This document shows positions 16,386 through 24,779 of a DNA stretch of 64,000 nucleotides, one piece after another (the stretch's first letter is position 1; each line of letters begins with the position of its first letter). Location of the stretch: contig JAXLXE010000001.1 of NCBI GenBank assembly GCA_046328115.1, positions 868,001-932,000 of the forward strand. The letters are read 5' to 3'. The stretch is from JAXLXE01 sp046328115. GTDB lineage: Bacteria > Chloroflexota > UBA6077 > JACCZL01. Below the pieces are notes generated by a model. That model did no database searches and was not told where the DNA came from. It worked only from the letters and a program-made list of their open reading frames with translations. A program made the position numbers and the translations under genes.

Positions 16386-17471
16386 TTACAGCCCGTAAAG
16401 TGCCCGTGCATTCTCGCCACGGATCTTTCGGGCAAGATCCGGCGAGAGATGGCGAAGCAAGTCTTGCTCAGCGTCCGCCGTGTGCCGATGCGGGTAGTCT
16501 GTGGCGAACAGCAGCATCTCCTCTGAGCCAAGCTGATGGACGGTCTCCACCAGTTGTCGCGGCTCCGGATACGCGTCCACCGGCATCACTGAGATACGGA
16601 TGTGCTCGCGGATGTACTCAGACGGCGCCTTCCGTACCCAGGGGATCAGCCGGCGGAGGTTCTTCCACTCCTTGTCGAACCGCCACATGTGCGCCGGCAA
16701 CCAGGTGAACCCAGACTCCAGCAGCACCACCCTCATGGCTGGGAAATGGTCAAAGACCCCCTCTGACACGATGTTGGTCACCTGTGTGGCGAACACCTGA
16801 GCCATCCCGGCGTACTCTTCATAGAAGTACGAAGACCAGCCCTGTGGAGTCGGAGGAACGCCCGGAATGCCGCCGAAGTGGATGCCAGCCACCAGATTGT
16901 TCCGCGCGATCGCCTCCCACATCGGCAAGTAATTCCGATTGCCGAGCGGTTGGGGCGTTCGGACGGGCATCACCACCTGCACGAAACCCGGGTGCGAGCC
17001 CACCCGGTCTATTTCCTTGGCGGCCTCTGCTGGCAGCTTGCTGGGAATCACGATGGATGCGCGCAGGCGCGAGTCCTTCTCAAGCCAGTGCTCGATCTGC
17101 CAGTCATTCACGGCGCGGGACATGGCGATCGCCGCGTCTGGATTGTGCAGATCATCCGTAGGGTACAGGCAGTTGAGGATGCCAAAGTCAACACCCAGCG
17201 GGTCCAGCACCTGCTCCTGCAGCAGCTTCAGGCTGGATCCGGCCGGCCCGTCCGTTGGCTTACTGCCCAGACGGGCCGCCACCGGAGAACCCTGGGGGTA
17301 GTACTGCGTGCTGGGCCCCTTGAAGAGCGTCTGCTGCATATGCTCGACCCAATAGGCCGGCAGGTACGGAAACAGCGCCTCCTTGTTTGGGACCTCGTTG
17401 TGAAGGTCGCAATCGATCAGCAACTGCTTTGTGCCGGAGCCGGCGCCCGTGGCCGGCTGCGTTTCAAGCAT
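16386..17471 (-). CDS. Amidohydrolase-related TIM-barrel hydrolase/decarboxylase (paralogue B)
   Basis: A 361-residue protein from ATG 17471 (AGGGG six bases upstream; an in-frame GTG at 17486 is less likely). It shares the whole layout of the downstream paralogue: DCDLHNEVPNKEALFPYLP at the N-terminus, AGIHFGG in the middle, VVLLESGFTWLPAHMWRFD, and LFATDYPHRH near the end. The two are clearly tandem duplicates that have diverged in the substrate region. Neither has a transporter or regulator directly attached. Physiological role unknown. Confidence 0.82.
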   Translation of the reverse strand: MLETQPATGAGSGTKQLLIDCDLHNEVPNKEALFPYLPAYWVEHMQQTLFKGPSTQYYPQGSPVAARLGSKPTDGPAGSSLKLLQEQVLDPLGVDFGILNCLYPTDDLHNPDAAIAMSRAVNDWQIEHWLEKDSRLRASIVIPSKLPAEAAKEIDRVGSHPGFVQVVMPVRTPQPLGNRNYLPMWEAIARNNLVAGIHFGGIPGVPPTPQGWSSYFYEEYAGMAQVFATQVTNIVSEGVFDHFPAMRVVLLESGFTWLPAHMWRFDKEWKNLRRLIPWVRKAPSEYIREHIRISVMPVDAYPEPRQLVETVHQLGSEEMLLFATDYPHRHTADAEQDLLRHLSPDLARKIRGENARALYGL

Positions 17472-17538
17472 GTACCACCCCTGCACGTGTCAACATTTGG
17501 ACATTCTATCAATACGAGTGCGCACGCGCGACCGCCGC

Positions 17539-19488
17539 TCAGACGCGCGGAATCCAGATGCGCATCGCCCCAACATCGCGGTTGGCCCATCCGAAGTACG
17601 GGATCGCGGTGATGGGGGTGGAGACGGCGCGAGAGGCCCGGCCTGGATCGAACGACCGATACAGCGCTACGCCCCAGTCGGAAGAGTCCGCGTCGACCCC
17701 CGTTCCGCGTACGACGACGGATCCGCCGAGCACCTCATCTGACCATTCGTCTGACAGCGGACCGCGCGGGTCGATCCGCAAGTCAAACAGGCTGGCACCG
17801 GCTTGATCGCCGCTCTCGATGCAATACACGAGCGGCCCCCGCTCGATCGCCACGGATTCGCGATTGGGCTCCACCCACGGGTGGGCCTCCACCAATCGTG
17901 GGCGCATCGGGAGAGTCAGCGTGATCTCGTCGCCAACGCGCCAGGTGCGCTCCACGCGAGCATACCCTGGCCGCGGCCCAGCTATCTCGCCCTGAACCCC
18001 GTTGACCGCCAGGCTGGCTGCCTCGCACCAGGCCGGTACGCGAAGCTCCACGGCCCGCGCGCCACTGCTCGCGGCCATCACGCGCACGCGCACGAGCCCA
18101 TCCCAAGGGTACCGGGTCTCTACGTCCAGACGGAGGCCGCTGTCCCCGAAAACGGTGCCGGAGGCGTACTGGTGGATCTGGATCCCCGCCGCGTCCTCCG
18201 TGGCCAGATAGTGGCCGAGGGATGCAATCAGCCGCATCACGTTGGGGGGGCAGCAGGCGCACGAGTGCCAGGGCTGACGACGGTGCCAGCCGCGGCTGAG
18301 GTTCTCGGGCAACCCGCGGCTCAGGAGCAGGTTGGTATAGAAGTAGGCCCGGCCGTCGAGGGACACCCCAGGGAGGACCGCGTTGTACAGCGTCCGCTCG
18401 ATGAGATCCGCGAACCGTGCCTCGCCGGTCTGGAGCAACCGCCGCCACGACCACATAATGCTCCCGATCGCGGCACATGTCTCGGTGTATGCCAGTTCGT
18501 TGGTCAGCTCGTATGGCTGGCCGAACGCCTCCAGGTGGAACCGTGATCCTGCCCCACCGGTCACATACATCTTCGTGCTGACGAAGTCCTGCCAGACTGC
18601 CTCCATGGCCGTCTCGAGGCGCGGATGTTGCTCCTCCATCAACAGGTCCGTGACGCCGGCCATCAGGTACATCAGGCGGACGGCGTGACCCTCTGGTGCC
18701 GTGAGCTCTCGGACTGGCACACGGTCCTGGTAATAGGCGGGCGCGATGTACATCGTTGAGCCCAGGAGCCCCTTGCCGCGACGGTTGATAAAGAGCTTGG
18801 CCTGCGTCAGGTAGCGCGTCTCGCCCGTCTCGCGGTACAGCTCCACCAAGGCCATCTCGATCTCAGGATGTCCCGGCGTCACCTCCCGCTTGCCCTCGCC
18901 GAAGCTGTCGCAGATGTGGTCGGCGAATCGTCGCGAGACCTCGATCAGCCTGGTGTCGCCTGTGGCCCGGTGGTGGGCTACGGCGGCCTGGAACAGATGG
19001 CCGGCGCAGTACAGCTCGTGGCCGTGCGCGAAGTTCACCCAGCGATTGCCGGGCTCGGCAAGCTGGTAGTGCGTGTTCAGGTAGCCATCCTGACGCTGCG
19101 CACGTTGGATGAGCGATACGGCCTCGTCCACGTTGGCCCGCAGCGAATCACTTGGCGCCCGGCCCAGCTCAAACGCGGCTGCCTCCAACCACTTGTAGAG
19201 ATCAGAGTCCATATACACGGGGCCGCGGCACTCGCCTGACTTCTGCCCACCGGCGATACGGAAGTTGTCCAGGTTGCCCGCGTTTTCCAGCATCTGGTAG
19301 CCATGGTCCAGCGCAACAGAACGGTTGGTGGTCTGCCGTGAGCCCCAGAAGCTGTCGGGAGCAAGCTCCGCCGCCTGACTCAGCGGTCGCAGCGCGACGA
19401 ACGGGCTCCTGGCGCTGGCCACGGCGCAGACGCCGTGGGGCGTCACCGGCTGACTCGTGGCGGACGTCGTGCTAGACAATGAAGCCAC
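17539..19488 (-). CDS. GH127 beta-L-arabinofuranosidase-like glycoside hydrolase
   Basis: A 649-residue cytoplasmic protein (no signal peptide) matching the GH127/DUF1680 family. The (alpha/alpha) barrel has DGYLNTHYQ, ANFAHGHELYCAGHL-type and PGHPEIEMALVELYR segments. The zinc-cysteine active site is intact: Glu and Cys in YTETCAAIG, and the Cys pair in CACCPPNVMR. A beta-sandwich follows to the end. It probably releases beta-L-arabinofuranose from arabinosylated oligosaccharides imported by an ABC system. The GTG at 19488 lacks a clear ribosome site; TTG three codons on (19479) sits five bases after GAGGTGG and may be the true start. It points toward the amidohydrolases. Confidence 0.9.
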   Translation of the reverse strand: MASLSSTTSATSQPVTPHGVCAVASARSPFVALRPLSQAAELAPDSFWGSRQTTNRSVALDHGYQMLENAGNLDNFRIAGGQKSGECRGPVYMDSDLYKWLEAAAFELGRAPSDSLRANVDEAVSLIQRAQRQDGYLNTHYQLAEPGNRWVNFAHGHELYCAGHLFQAAVAHHRATGDTRLIEVSRRFADHICDSFGEGKREVTPGHPEIEMALVELYRETGETRYLTQAKLFINRRGKGLLGSTMYIAPAYYQDRVPVRELTAPEGHAVRLMYLMAGVTDLLMEEQHPRLETAMEAVWQDFVSTKMYVTGGAGSRFHLEAFGQPYELTNELAYTETCAAIGSIMWSWRRLLQTGEARFADLIERTLYNAVLPGVSLDGRAYFYTNLLLSRGLPENLSRGWHRRQPWHSCACCPPNVMRLIASLGHYLATEDAAGIQIHQYASGTVFGDSGLRLDVETRYPWDGLVRVRVMAASSGARAVELRVPAWCEAASLAVNGVQGEIAGPRPGYARVERTWRVGDEITLTLPMRPRLVEAHPWVEPNRESVAIERGPLVYCIESGDQAGASLFDLRIDPRGPLSDEWSDEVLGGSVVVRGTGVDADSSDWGVALYRSFDPGRASRAVSTPITAIPYFGWANRDVGAMRIWIPRV

Positions 19489-19794
19489 CTCGGTTCACAC
19501 AGGGTGCATTTCACTGGTTGGATGTCTCAGTGAGCGGCAAGTCAACCACGAAGCGCGGCCCTCTTGCCACTTCCAGAGTCGACGGCCCGCCGATTCGTTG
19601 ATCGGCAAACAACAGAAGCGGTAATGTGATAGCGCGCCAGTCCCGCCGCGTTGGGCGCTGTTAGCGACCCAGCACGGATGCGGCGACGCGGAATGTGAGC
19701 GACTCGACCCGTGGGGCTACACGGTCTGCGGGCTCCCAACCGACCGAACGGCGCGCGAATTGACGCATGCTGGCGGAATCGCGGGGAGCGCGTG
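19489..19794. other. Divergent intergenic region, 306 bases
   Basis: Separates GH127 (minus) from the beta-propeller gene (plus) and must hold both promoters. A TTGACT on the minus strand and a TTGACG on the plus strand are present, but neither has a convincing -10 partner. No repeat, RNA gene or small ORF with a ribosome site was seen. Confidence 0.5.
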
Positions 19795-21018
19795 ATGACT
19801 CTCGGTACCTCACGTAGAAGGTTTGTGGCAGCGCTGGCCGCCGTGGCGACGGGCCTGTCGCTTTCGGCCAATGCGGCCACCGGAGAACAAGCCGCATCGA
19901 GTGACGACGGACGGCCGCCGGACTCCGGCGTCATCGTCGCCAATCCTGAGGCAACGGCCAACCCGCCGACGGTGCCCGCTGGCAGCGAGGTGCCGACCTC
20001 ACCCCCGCCGGCAACCGTGGTCCCGGTCCCCGCGCCGCCCCCGAACGTCTGGGCCGGCACCGTAAGCGGCGTCCATCCGGACGTAGCGGAGCTCCCGGCC
20101 CGGGTCTACATCCCTCACGAGAACGGCGGCGACGTGGCGGTCCTGGATCCGGCCACAATGCAAATCATCGATCGCTTCTGGGTGGGCCGCACGCCACACC
20201 ACGTGGCGCCTTCATGGAGCATGGATCGGCTGTGGGTCAACGTGATGGACAGCAACCAGCTCACGGCGATCGACCCGCGGACGAGCAAGCCCGTGGGCAC
20301 GGTACCGGTGGCCGTGCCGTACAACCTCTACTTCACGCCTGACGGCAGCAAGGCCGTGGTGGCCGCCGAGCGATTCAATCGACTGGACTTCTACGATCCG
20401 GTCACGTGGGCGCCCATTGCGCGGCTGCCCATCCCCGGCTCCGGGGTGGACCACCTGGACTTCTCCGCGGACGGCAGCTACCTGCTGGTGAGCTGCGAGT
20501 TCGGCGGCCAGATGGTTAAGGTGGACGTCGTCACGCCACGCGTCCTAGGCGTGGTACAAGGCGGTGGTCTGCCCGTGGACGTGAAGCTGGCGCCGGCGGG
20601 GGACCTGTTTTACGTCGCCAGCCAGGGGCGACACGGTCTGGTTGTGGTGGACCCGGAGGCAATGCGAGAGGTGGACTTCATCCCAACCGCCCGGGGCTGC
20701 CACGGGCTGGCCATCAGCCGCGACGCTAAGTACCTCTACATCGCGAACCGATTGGCGGGGTCATACAGCGTTTTGGAGTTCGCTACGCGGTCCATCGTGG
20801 CCCACTGGCAGGTTGGCGGCAGCCCAGACATGCTGCAGGTGTCGCCGCTAGGGGATCAGCTCTGGGCATCTGATCGATACCACGGCACGATCTCCGTAGT
20901 GGACACGAGCACGGGGCAGCTGCTGCACCGCGTGCGCACGGGTGCAGCCCCCCATGGCCTCACGTACTTCCCGCAACCGGGGCGGTACTCGATCGGTCAC
21001 AACGGCGTGTATCGGTAG
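19795..21018 (+). CDS. Tat-exported YVTN/YncE-type beta-propeller protein
   Basis: Exported protein of 407 residues from ATG 19795 (GGGGAG upstream; an earlier in-frame start lacks one). A twin-arginine signal (SRRRFV, residues 6-11) ends near SANA (about 27), followed by a Pro/Ala/Val-rich linker to about 85. The rest is a seven-bladed style repeat: VYIPHENGGDVAVLDPATM, LWVNVMDSNQLTAIDP, LLVSCEFGGQMVKVD, LYIANRLAGSYSVLE. Such proteins resemble YncE and cytochrome d1-type propellers without heme ligands. No partner gene is obvious; the binding role is unknown. Confidence 0.82.
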   Translation: MTLGTSRRRFVAALAAVATGLSLSANAATGEQAASSDDGRPPDSGVIVANPEATANPPTVPAGSEVPTSPPPATVVPVPAPPPNVWAGTVSGVHPDVAELPARVYIPHENGGDVAVLDPATMQIIDRFWVGRTPHHVAPSWSMDRLWVNVMDSNQLTAIDPRTSKPVGTVPVAVPYNLYFTPDGSKAVVAAERFNRLDFYDPVTWAPIARLPIPGSGVDHLDFSADGSYLLVSCEFGGQMVKVDVVTPRVLGVVQGGGLPVDVKLAPAGDLFYVASQGRHGLVVVDPEAMREVDFIPTARGCHGLAISRDAKYLYIANRLAGSYSVLEFATRSIVAHWQVGGSPDMLQVSPLGDQLWASDRYHGTISVVDTSTGQLLHRVRTGAAPHGLTYFPQPGRYSIGHNGVYR

Positions 21019-21078
21019 GCGCGAACGCCCACATACCTCAGTGTGCGCGGGAATCGGAAGGGCGACGCCGAATTCGCA

Positions 21079-21106
21079 TTGACTTCTCAGCATGGCTTTG
21101 TACAAT
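21079..21106 (+). promoter_or_regulatory. Sigma70-type promoter of the second sugar ABC operon
   Basis: TTGACT (21079-21084), 16-base spacer, TACAAT (21101-21106), about 155 bases before the binding-protein ATG. This is the closest match to consensus in the window, implying strong expression and a leader of about 150 bases. Confidence 0.68.
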
Positions 21107-21261
21107 GGCGGCAAGGGCGTGCTCGCGCACTGCAGCGCGAAGTGAGCAGTCTGCCACCCGTGCGTCGAGCCGACGCCTGGCTCGAGGGTGAGCGTTCCCG
21201 TCTCAAACGATGAGGTTACCGCACGCGGCAAATGCCGCGCGGGTCGGATGGGAGGTCCTGT

Positions 21262-22749
21262 ATGGACACGCAGAGCAGCGTGAGCGCGTGGTCTCGACGA
21301 CGATTCCTCGGACAGCTGGGTGGCCTGACGGCCGCGTCGCTGCTGGCAGCCTGTGGGCAGCAGCAGAGCGCCGCCCCGGCCAAGCCGGCGGCGGAGCCAG
21401 CCAAACCGGCTGAGCCGGCCAAGCCCGCGGAAGCAGCGAAGCCGGCCGCCCCCGCCGCGGCAGCGCCGGCCGCACCCCCGGCGAGTGCACCAGCGGCGGC
21501 TGCCAAGCCCGCCGAGCCGGCCGACAAGCCGGTTGTCGCCGGCGTGTTCAACGTCTGGTTCTCGGCCAACTGGAACGAGGTTACCGACAAGGCAGTCGGC
21601 GAGACGTTCGTTGACTGGGGCAAGGAAAAGGGCATCAAGGTTGAGTGGCAATCCATACCTGGCTCGCCACAACAGCTCGCAAAGGAATCGGCCGCGGTGG
21701 CCGCCGGACAGCCGCCGGAGCTGAACCGGAGCAACCTGACTTACTGGTACAGCCAGGGCGAAACCACAAACCTCAAGCCGCTGGTGGACAAATTCAAGGA
21801 CAAGGCGGGTGGCATGTACCCCATCGCCATCAGCTCGCTGACGTCCGATGACGGCGCCGTGATCGCGGCGCCGTACGCCATCGACGTGTGGCCAGTCCAC
21901 TACCGAATCGACGAGATCGGAGCGGTCACGGGCGGGAAGTTCTTTGACACCTGGGACCAGATGATCGAAATGGGCCCCAAAATCCAGAAGCCGCCGCGCA
22001 GCTACCTGTACTGCTTCGCGCTGGGTCACGAAGGCGACCACGTCAATAACATGGTCACTACGCTGTGGGGCTACGGCGGCAGATTGGCCAACGAAAAGGG
22101 CGTGCCGGACATCCAGAATCCGGCCAACAAGGCCGGTATCGAGGCGATCATCAAGATCTGGCAGGCCAAGCTGATCCCGCCGGACACGTTCGCGCAGACG
22201 GTGACCTCGTGGAACAACGAGACCTACCAAAAGGGTCGCGCGTTGATGGCCATCAACCCGGCCACGATCATGGGCTGGTTGCTGGTCAACGACAAGGAGC
22301 TGGCCGACAAGACGGGCCTTTCCGCCGCGCCGAAGGGCCCAGCCGGCACATTCGCCGAGGCCGGCGCTCTCGGATTCCAGTACTTCAAGAAGGCCAAGAT
22401 GGCCGATAAGGCCGAGTCCGCCCTGGAGTACTTCCTCGAGCCAGCGCGCCTGGAGAAGATCTCGAAGTCGGTCGAGGGGCGGTTCGTGCCCGTCTACCGC
22501 GACCAGACCAAGGGCGACTTCTGGGAGAAGAGCAAGTTTGCGGAGATGAAGAACATCGCCGAGGTGGGCCGTATCCGCGAGTGGCCGGCCGCGCCGCAGC
22601 CGTGGATACCGGACGTCACGGACGCGAAGTACACGCTCTCCGACATGATGAACAAGATCATCAACGAGAACATGAAGATCGAGGACGCGCAGGCCTGGGC
22701 CCAGAAGGAGATGATGGACTCCTACAACAAGTTCGCCAAGAAGGCTTAG
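21262..22749 (+). CDS. Extracellular solute-binding lipoprotein (family 1, sugar)
   Basis: Surface-anchored sugar-binding protein of 495 residues from ATG 21262 (GGGAGG seven bases upstream; the in-frame ATG at 21232 has none). A Tat motif SRRRFL (11-16) and lipobox LLAAC with Cys31 are followed by an unusually long Ala/Pro/Lys/Glu linker to about residue 90, a style common in Chloroflexota. The mature domain (VFNVWFSANWNEVTDKAV onwards) is MalE/UgpB-like. It leads an operon with two permeases and is separated from them by a strong hairpin. Ligand unknown. Confidence 0.92.
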   Translation: MDTQSSVSAWSRRRFLGQLGGLTAASLLAACGQQQSAAPAKPAAEPAKPAEPAKPAEAAKPAAPAAAAPAAPPASAPAAAAKPAEPADKPVVAGVFNVWFSANWNEVTDKAVGETFVDWGKEKGIKVEWQSIPGSPQQLAKESAAVAAGQPPELNRSNLTYWYSQGETTNLKPLVDKFKDKAGGMYPIAISSLTSDDGAVIAAPYAIDVWPVHYRIDEIGAVTGGKFFDTWDQMIEMGPKIQKPPRSYLYCFALGHEGDHVNNMVTTLWGYGGRLANEKGVPDIQNPANKAGIEAIIKIWQAKLIPPDTFAQTVTSWNNETYQKGRALMAINPATIMGWLLVNDKELADKTGLSAAPKGPAGTFAEAGALGFQYFKKAKMADKAESALEYFLEPARLEKISKSVEGRFVPVYRDQTKGDFWEKSKFAEMKNIAEVGRIREWPAAPQPWIPDVTDAKYTLSDMMNKIINENMKIEDAQAWAQKEMMDSYNKFAKKA

Positions 22750-22767
22750 ACGCCCGTTGACGATGTC

Positions 22768-22793
22768 GGGCGGCGCCGCCAGCGGCGCCGCCC
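22768..22793 (+). terminator. Intercistronic hairpin between binding protein and permeases
   Basis: Perfect 11-bp stem (GGGCGGCGCCG/CGGCGCCGCCC) with loop CCAG, no T-tract, between the binding-protein stop and the ribosome site of the first permease. It equals in position the hairpins at 1666-1707 and 55068-55101. Confidence 0.72.
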
Positions 22794-22808
22794 ACGGAGG
22801 GAAAGGCA

Positions 22809-23744
22809 ATGGCACAGCGCGCTGTTACACTGCCCGAGCAGTTGGCGGGATCGCGCGGGGTCGCGCTCCGCCGAGTGCTCGGCCGCGACTGGGTCCTCGG
22901 GTGGCTGCTGGTGGGTCCGGTCGTGCTCATCGTGACCGCGCTGCTCATCTACCCATTTGTCGACGCGATCCTCCTGAGCTTCCAGGAGCGATTCATCGGC
23001 GGGACAGGCACGTGGGTTGGCCTGCGCAACTACGTTGACTTCTTCACCAACGCCAACTCGCCATTCCTGAAGGCCGCGGGGGTCACGATCCTCCTGACCG
23101 GTGGTGCCATTGTCGGCAAGTTCATCATCGGCCTTGGCATGGCAAGCGCGTTGAACCAGGACGTGCCTTGCCGCAATGTGCTACGGGGCATCATGTTCCT
23201 GCCCTGGGCCGTTCCGGCGGTCGTTTCAGCGTACGTGTGGCGCTTCCTGTTCGATACCACTGGGCCTATCAATGGCGCCATCGCCGAATACGGGTTGCTG
23301 GACGACTACATCTACTTCTTCAACGATGCGCGCATCGCCCTGCCCGCACTGACGTTGGTAGTGATCTGGTCCGGCACCCCCTTCTGGACCATGAACTTCC
23401 TCGCCGGCATGGCGTCCATCGGGCAGGAGCTTTACGAGGCGGCGGAGATCGACGGCGCGGGGACGTGGCAACGGTTCATGAGCATCACGCTACCTTCGCT
23501 GCAGCCGGTCATCTTCGTCACGGCGCTTCTGTCTACCATCTGGACCTCCGCGAATCTCACCCAGATCTTCGTACTCACTGGCGGGGGACCCAGCTACGCA
23601 ACGACTACGCTGCCGCTGCTGGCGTACCTTGTCGCCATCCCCGGCCACCAGCTTGGAGCGGGCGCGGCAATCTCCATGACCATGGTGCCGTTCTACCTCA
23701 TCCTCGTGTTCTTCCTCACCCGAAGAATGCTGAACCAGGAATAG
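22809..23744 (+). CDS. ABC sugar transporter permease, MalF type
   Basis: Inner-membrane permease of 311 residues. The first hydrophobic span is at about 35-60 (VLIVTALLIYPFVDAILL), followed by four to five more. The EAA loop (ELYEAAEIDGAGTWQRFMSI) lies at about residues 205-225. The ribosome site GGAGGGAAAGGCA precedes ATG. The MalG-type partner follows 13 bases downstream. No ATPase is in the operon. The substrate is that of the preceding binding protein and is unknown. Confidence 0.93.
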   Translation: MAQRAVTLPEQLAGSRGVALRRVLGRDWVLGWLLVGPVVLIVTALLIYPFVDAILLSFQERFIGGTGTWVGLRNYVDFFTNANSPFLKAAGVTILLTGGAIVGKFIIGLGMASALNQDVPCRNVLRGIMFLPWAVPAVVSAYVWRFLFDTTGPINGAIAEYGLLDDYIYFFNDARIALPALTLVVIWSGTPFWTMNFLAGMASIGQELYEAAEIDGAGTWQRFMSITLPSLQPVIFVTALLSTIWTSANLTQIFVLTGGGPSYATTTLPLLAYLVAIPGHQLGAGAAISMTMVPFYLILVFFLTRRMLNQE

Positions 23745-23757
23745 GAGGCGATACGAT

Positions 23758-24630
23758 ATGGCCGTAGCAACCGCGCGCCTCCGAGGACCTAGTCGGGGTG
23801 GCCGCCGCACTCTGGGCCGCGGCTGGGTTATTGCCACCTACGTCTCAATCCTGTTCTTCCTGCTCTGGACGCTGGTGCCGTTCGTCTGGATGATGCTGGC
23901 CTCCGTCAAGACGAACAAGGAGATTTACAACGACTTCACACTATTCCCCAAGAGCGTCTACTGGGGTCATTACGCCAGCCTGATGACCGGCAAGTTCGCC
24001 ACGTGGCTGCGCAATAGCGCCAACATTTCGATCGTGGCGACAGCGCTCTCAATCGTGCTGGGCTCGATGGGCGCGTACGCCATCACCCGCCTGCACTTCG
24101 CCGGGCGACGGGCCATCGCGCTCGGCCTGATCTTCACCTATCTGGTGCCTAGCTCGCTGCTCTTCATCCCCTTGTTCCAGATCGTGGCAAGGATGGACCT
24201 GGCGGACACTCAGCTTTCGCTGATGCTCGTCTACCCCACATTCACGCTCCCGTTCTGCACCTGGATGCTCTGCAGCTACTTCCGCAGCATCCCGGTGGAG
24301 TTGGAGGACGCCGCCATGATCGACGGCTGTGGGCGCCTGGGTGTGCTGTTCCGGATCGTGCTGCCGCTTTCGGCTCCTGCTCTGGTTGTGGTGTGTCTAT
24401 TCTCGTTTACCCAGGCGTGGAACGAGTTCCTGTACGCGCTCGTGTTCACTAATTCAGTATCCACTCGAACCGTCACGGTTGGCCTCACTCAGATGCTGGG
24501 CGAAGACGTCTTCTACTGGGGTCAGATGATGGCCGCCGCGCTTATCACCGCAGTGCCACCAGTGGTGATGTACACGCTGGCACAACGCATGGTCATCCGG
24601 GGCCTCACCGTGGGAGGCGTGAAAGGCTGA
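23758..24630 (+). CDS. ABC sugar transporter permease, MalG type
   Basis: Inner-membrane permease of 290 residues, last gene of the operon. The first span (VSILFFLLWTLVPFVWMMLASV) begins at about residue 31. The EAA loop (ELEDAAMIDGCGRLGVLFRI) lies at about 180-200, and the C-terminus ends in VIRGLTVGGVKG as usual for MalG proteins. ATG has AGGAGGCG about 8 bases before it. A classical intrinsic terminator follows at 24654, closing the transcript. Confidence 0.93.
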   Translation: MAVATARLRGPSRGGRRTLGRGWVIATYVSILFFLLWTLVPFVWMMLASVKTNKEIYNDFTLFPKSVYWGHYASLMTGKFATWLRNSANISIVATALSIVLGSMGAYAITRLHFAGRRAIALGLIFTYLVPSSLLFIPLFQIVARMDLADTQLSLMLVYPTFTLPFCTWMLCSYFRSIPVELEDAAMIDGCGRLGVLFRIVLPLSAPALVVVCLFSFTQAWNEFLYALVFTNSVSTRTVTVGLTQMLGEDVFYWGQMMAAALITAVPPVVMYTLAQRMVIRGLTVGGVKG

Positions 24631-24653
24631 CCCGTCGCTCGGCCGCGCACTAG

Positions 24654-24681
24654 AGGGGAGCGGCGCGGCCGCTCCCCTTTT
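24654..24681 (+). terminator. Intrinsic terminator with T-tract
   Basis: AGGGGAGCGGC and GCCGCTCCCCT form a perfect 11-bp stem with loop GCG, followed by TTTTCTT. It is the only hairpin of the window with a real T-tract and ends the second sugar ABC operon. Confidence 0.88.
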
Positions 24682-24682
24682 C

Positions 24683-24712
24683 TTGACCGCGTCGCCAAGA
24701 CAGCGGTACATT
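24683..24712 (+). promoter_or_regulatory. Candidate promoter for the SBP56/methanethiol oxidase gene
   Basis: TTGACC (24683-24688), 18-base spacer, TACATT (24707-24712), 68 bases before the ATG at 24780 and immediately after the upstream terminator. Confidence 0.5.
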
Positions 24713-24779
24713 CGCGGGCGGGGGGGAGCGGCGACTCGCCGTGGGGCCCCACTCTTCGAACTCCGACTGAGGTGCTGCC

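Noticed and set aside
20848..22815. A 655-codon open frame on the minus strand
   Set aside because: It lies antisense to the second sugar-binding protein, with no ribosome site or family motif; such long shadows arise from the high GC content.
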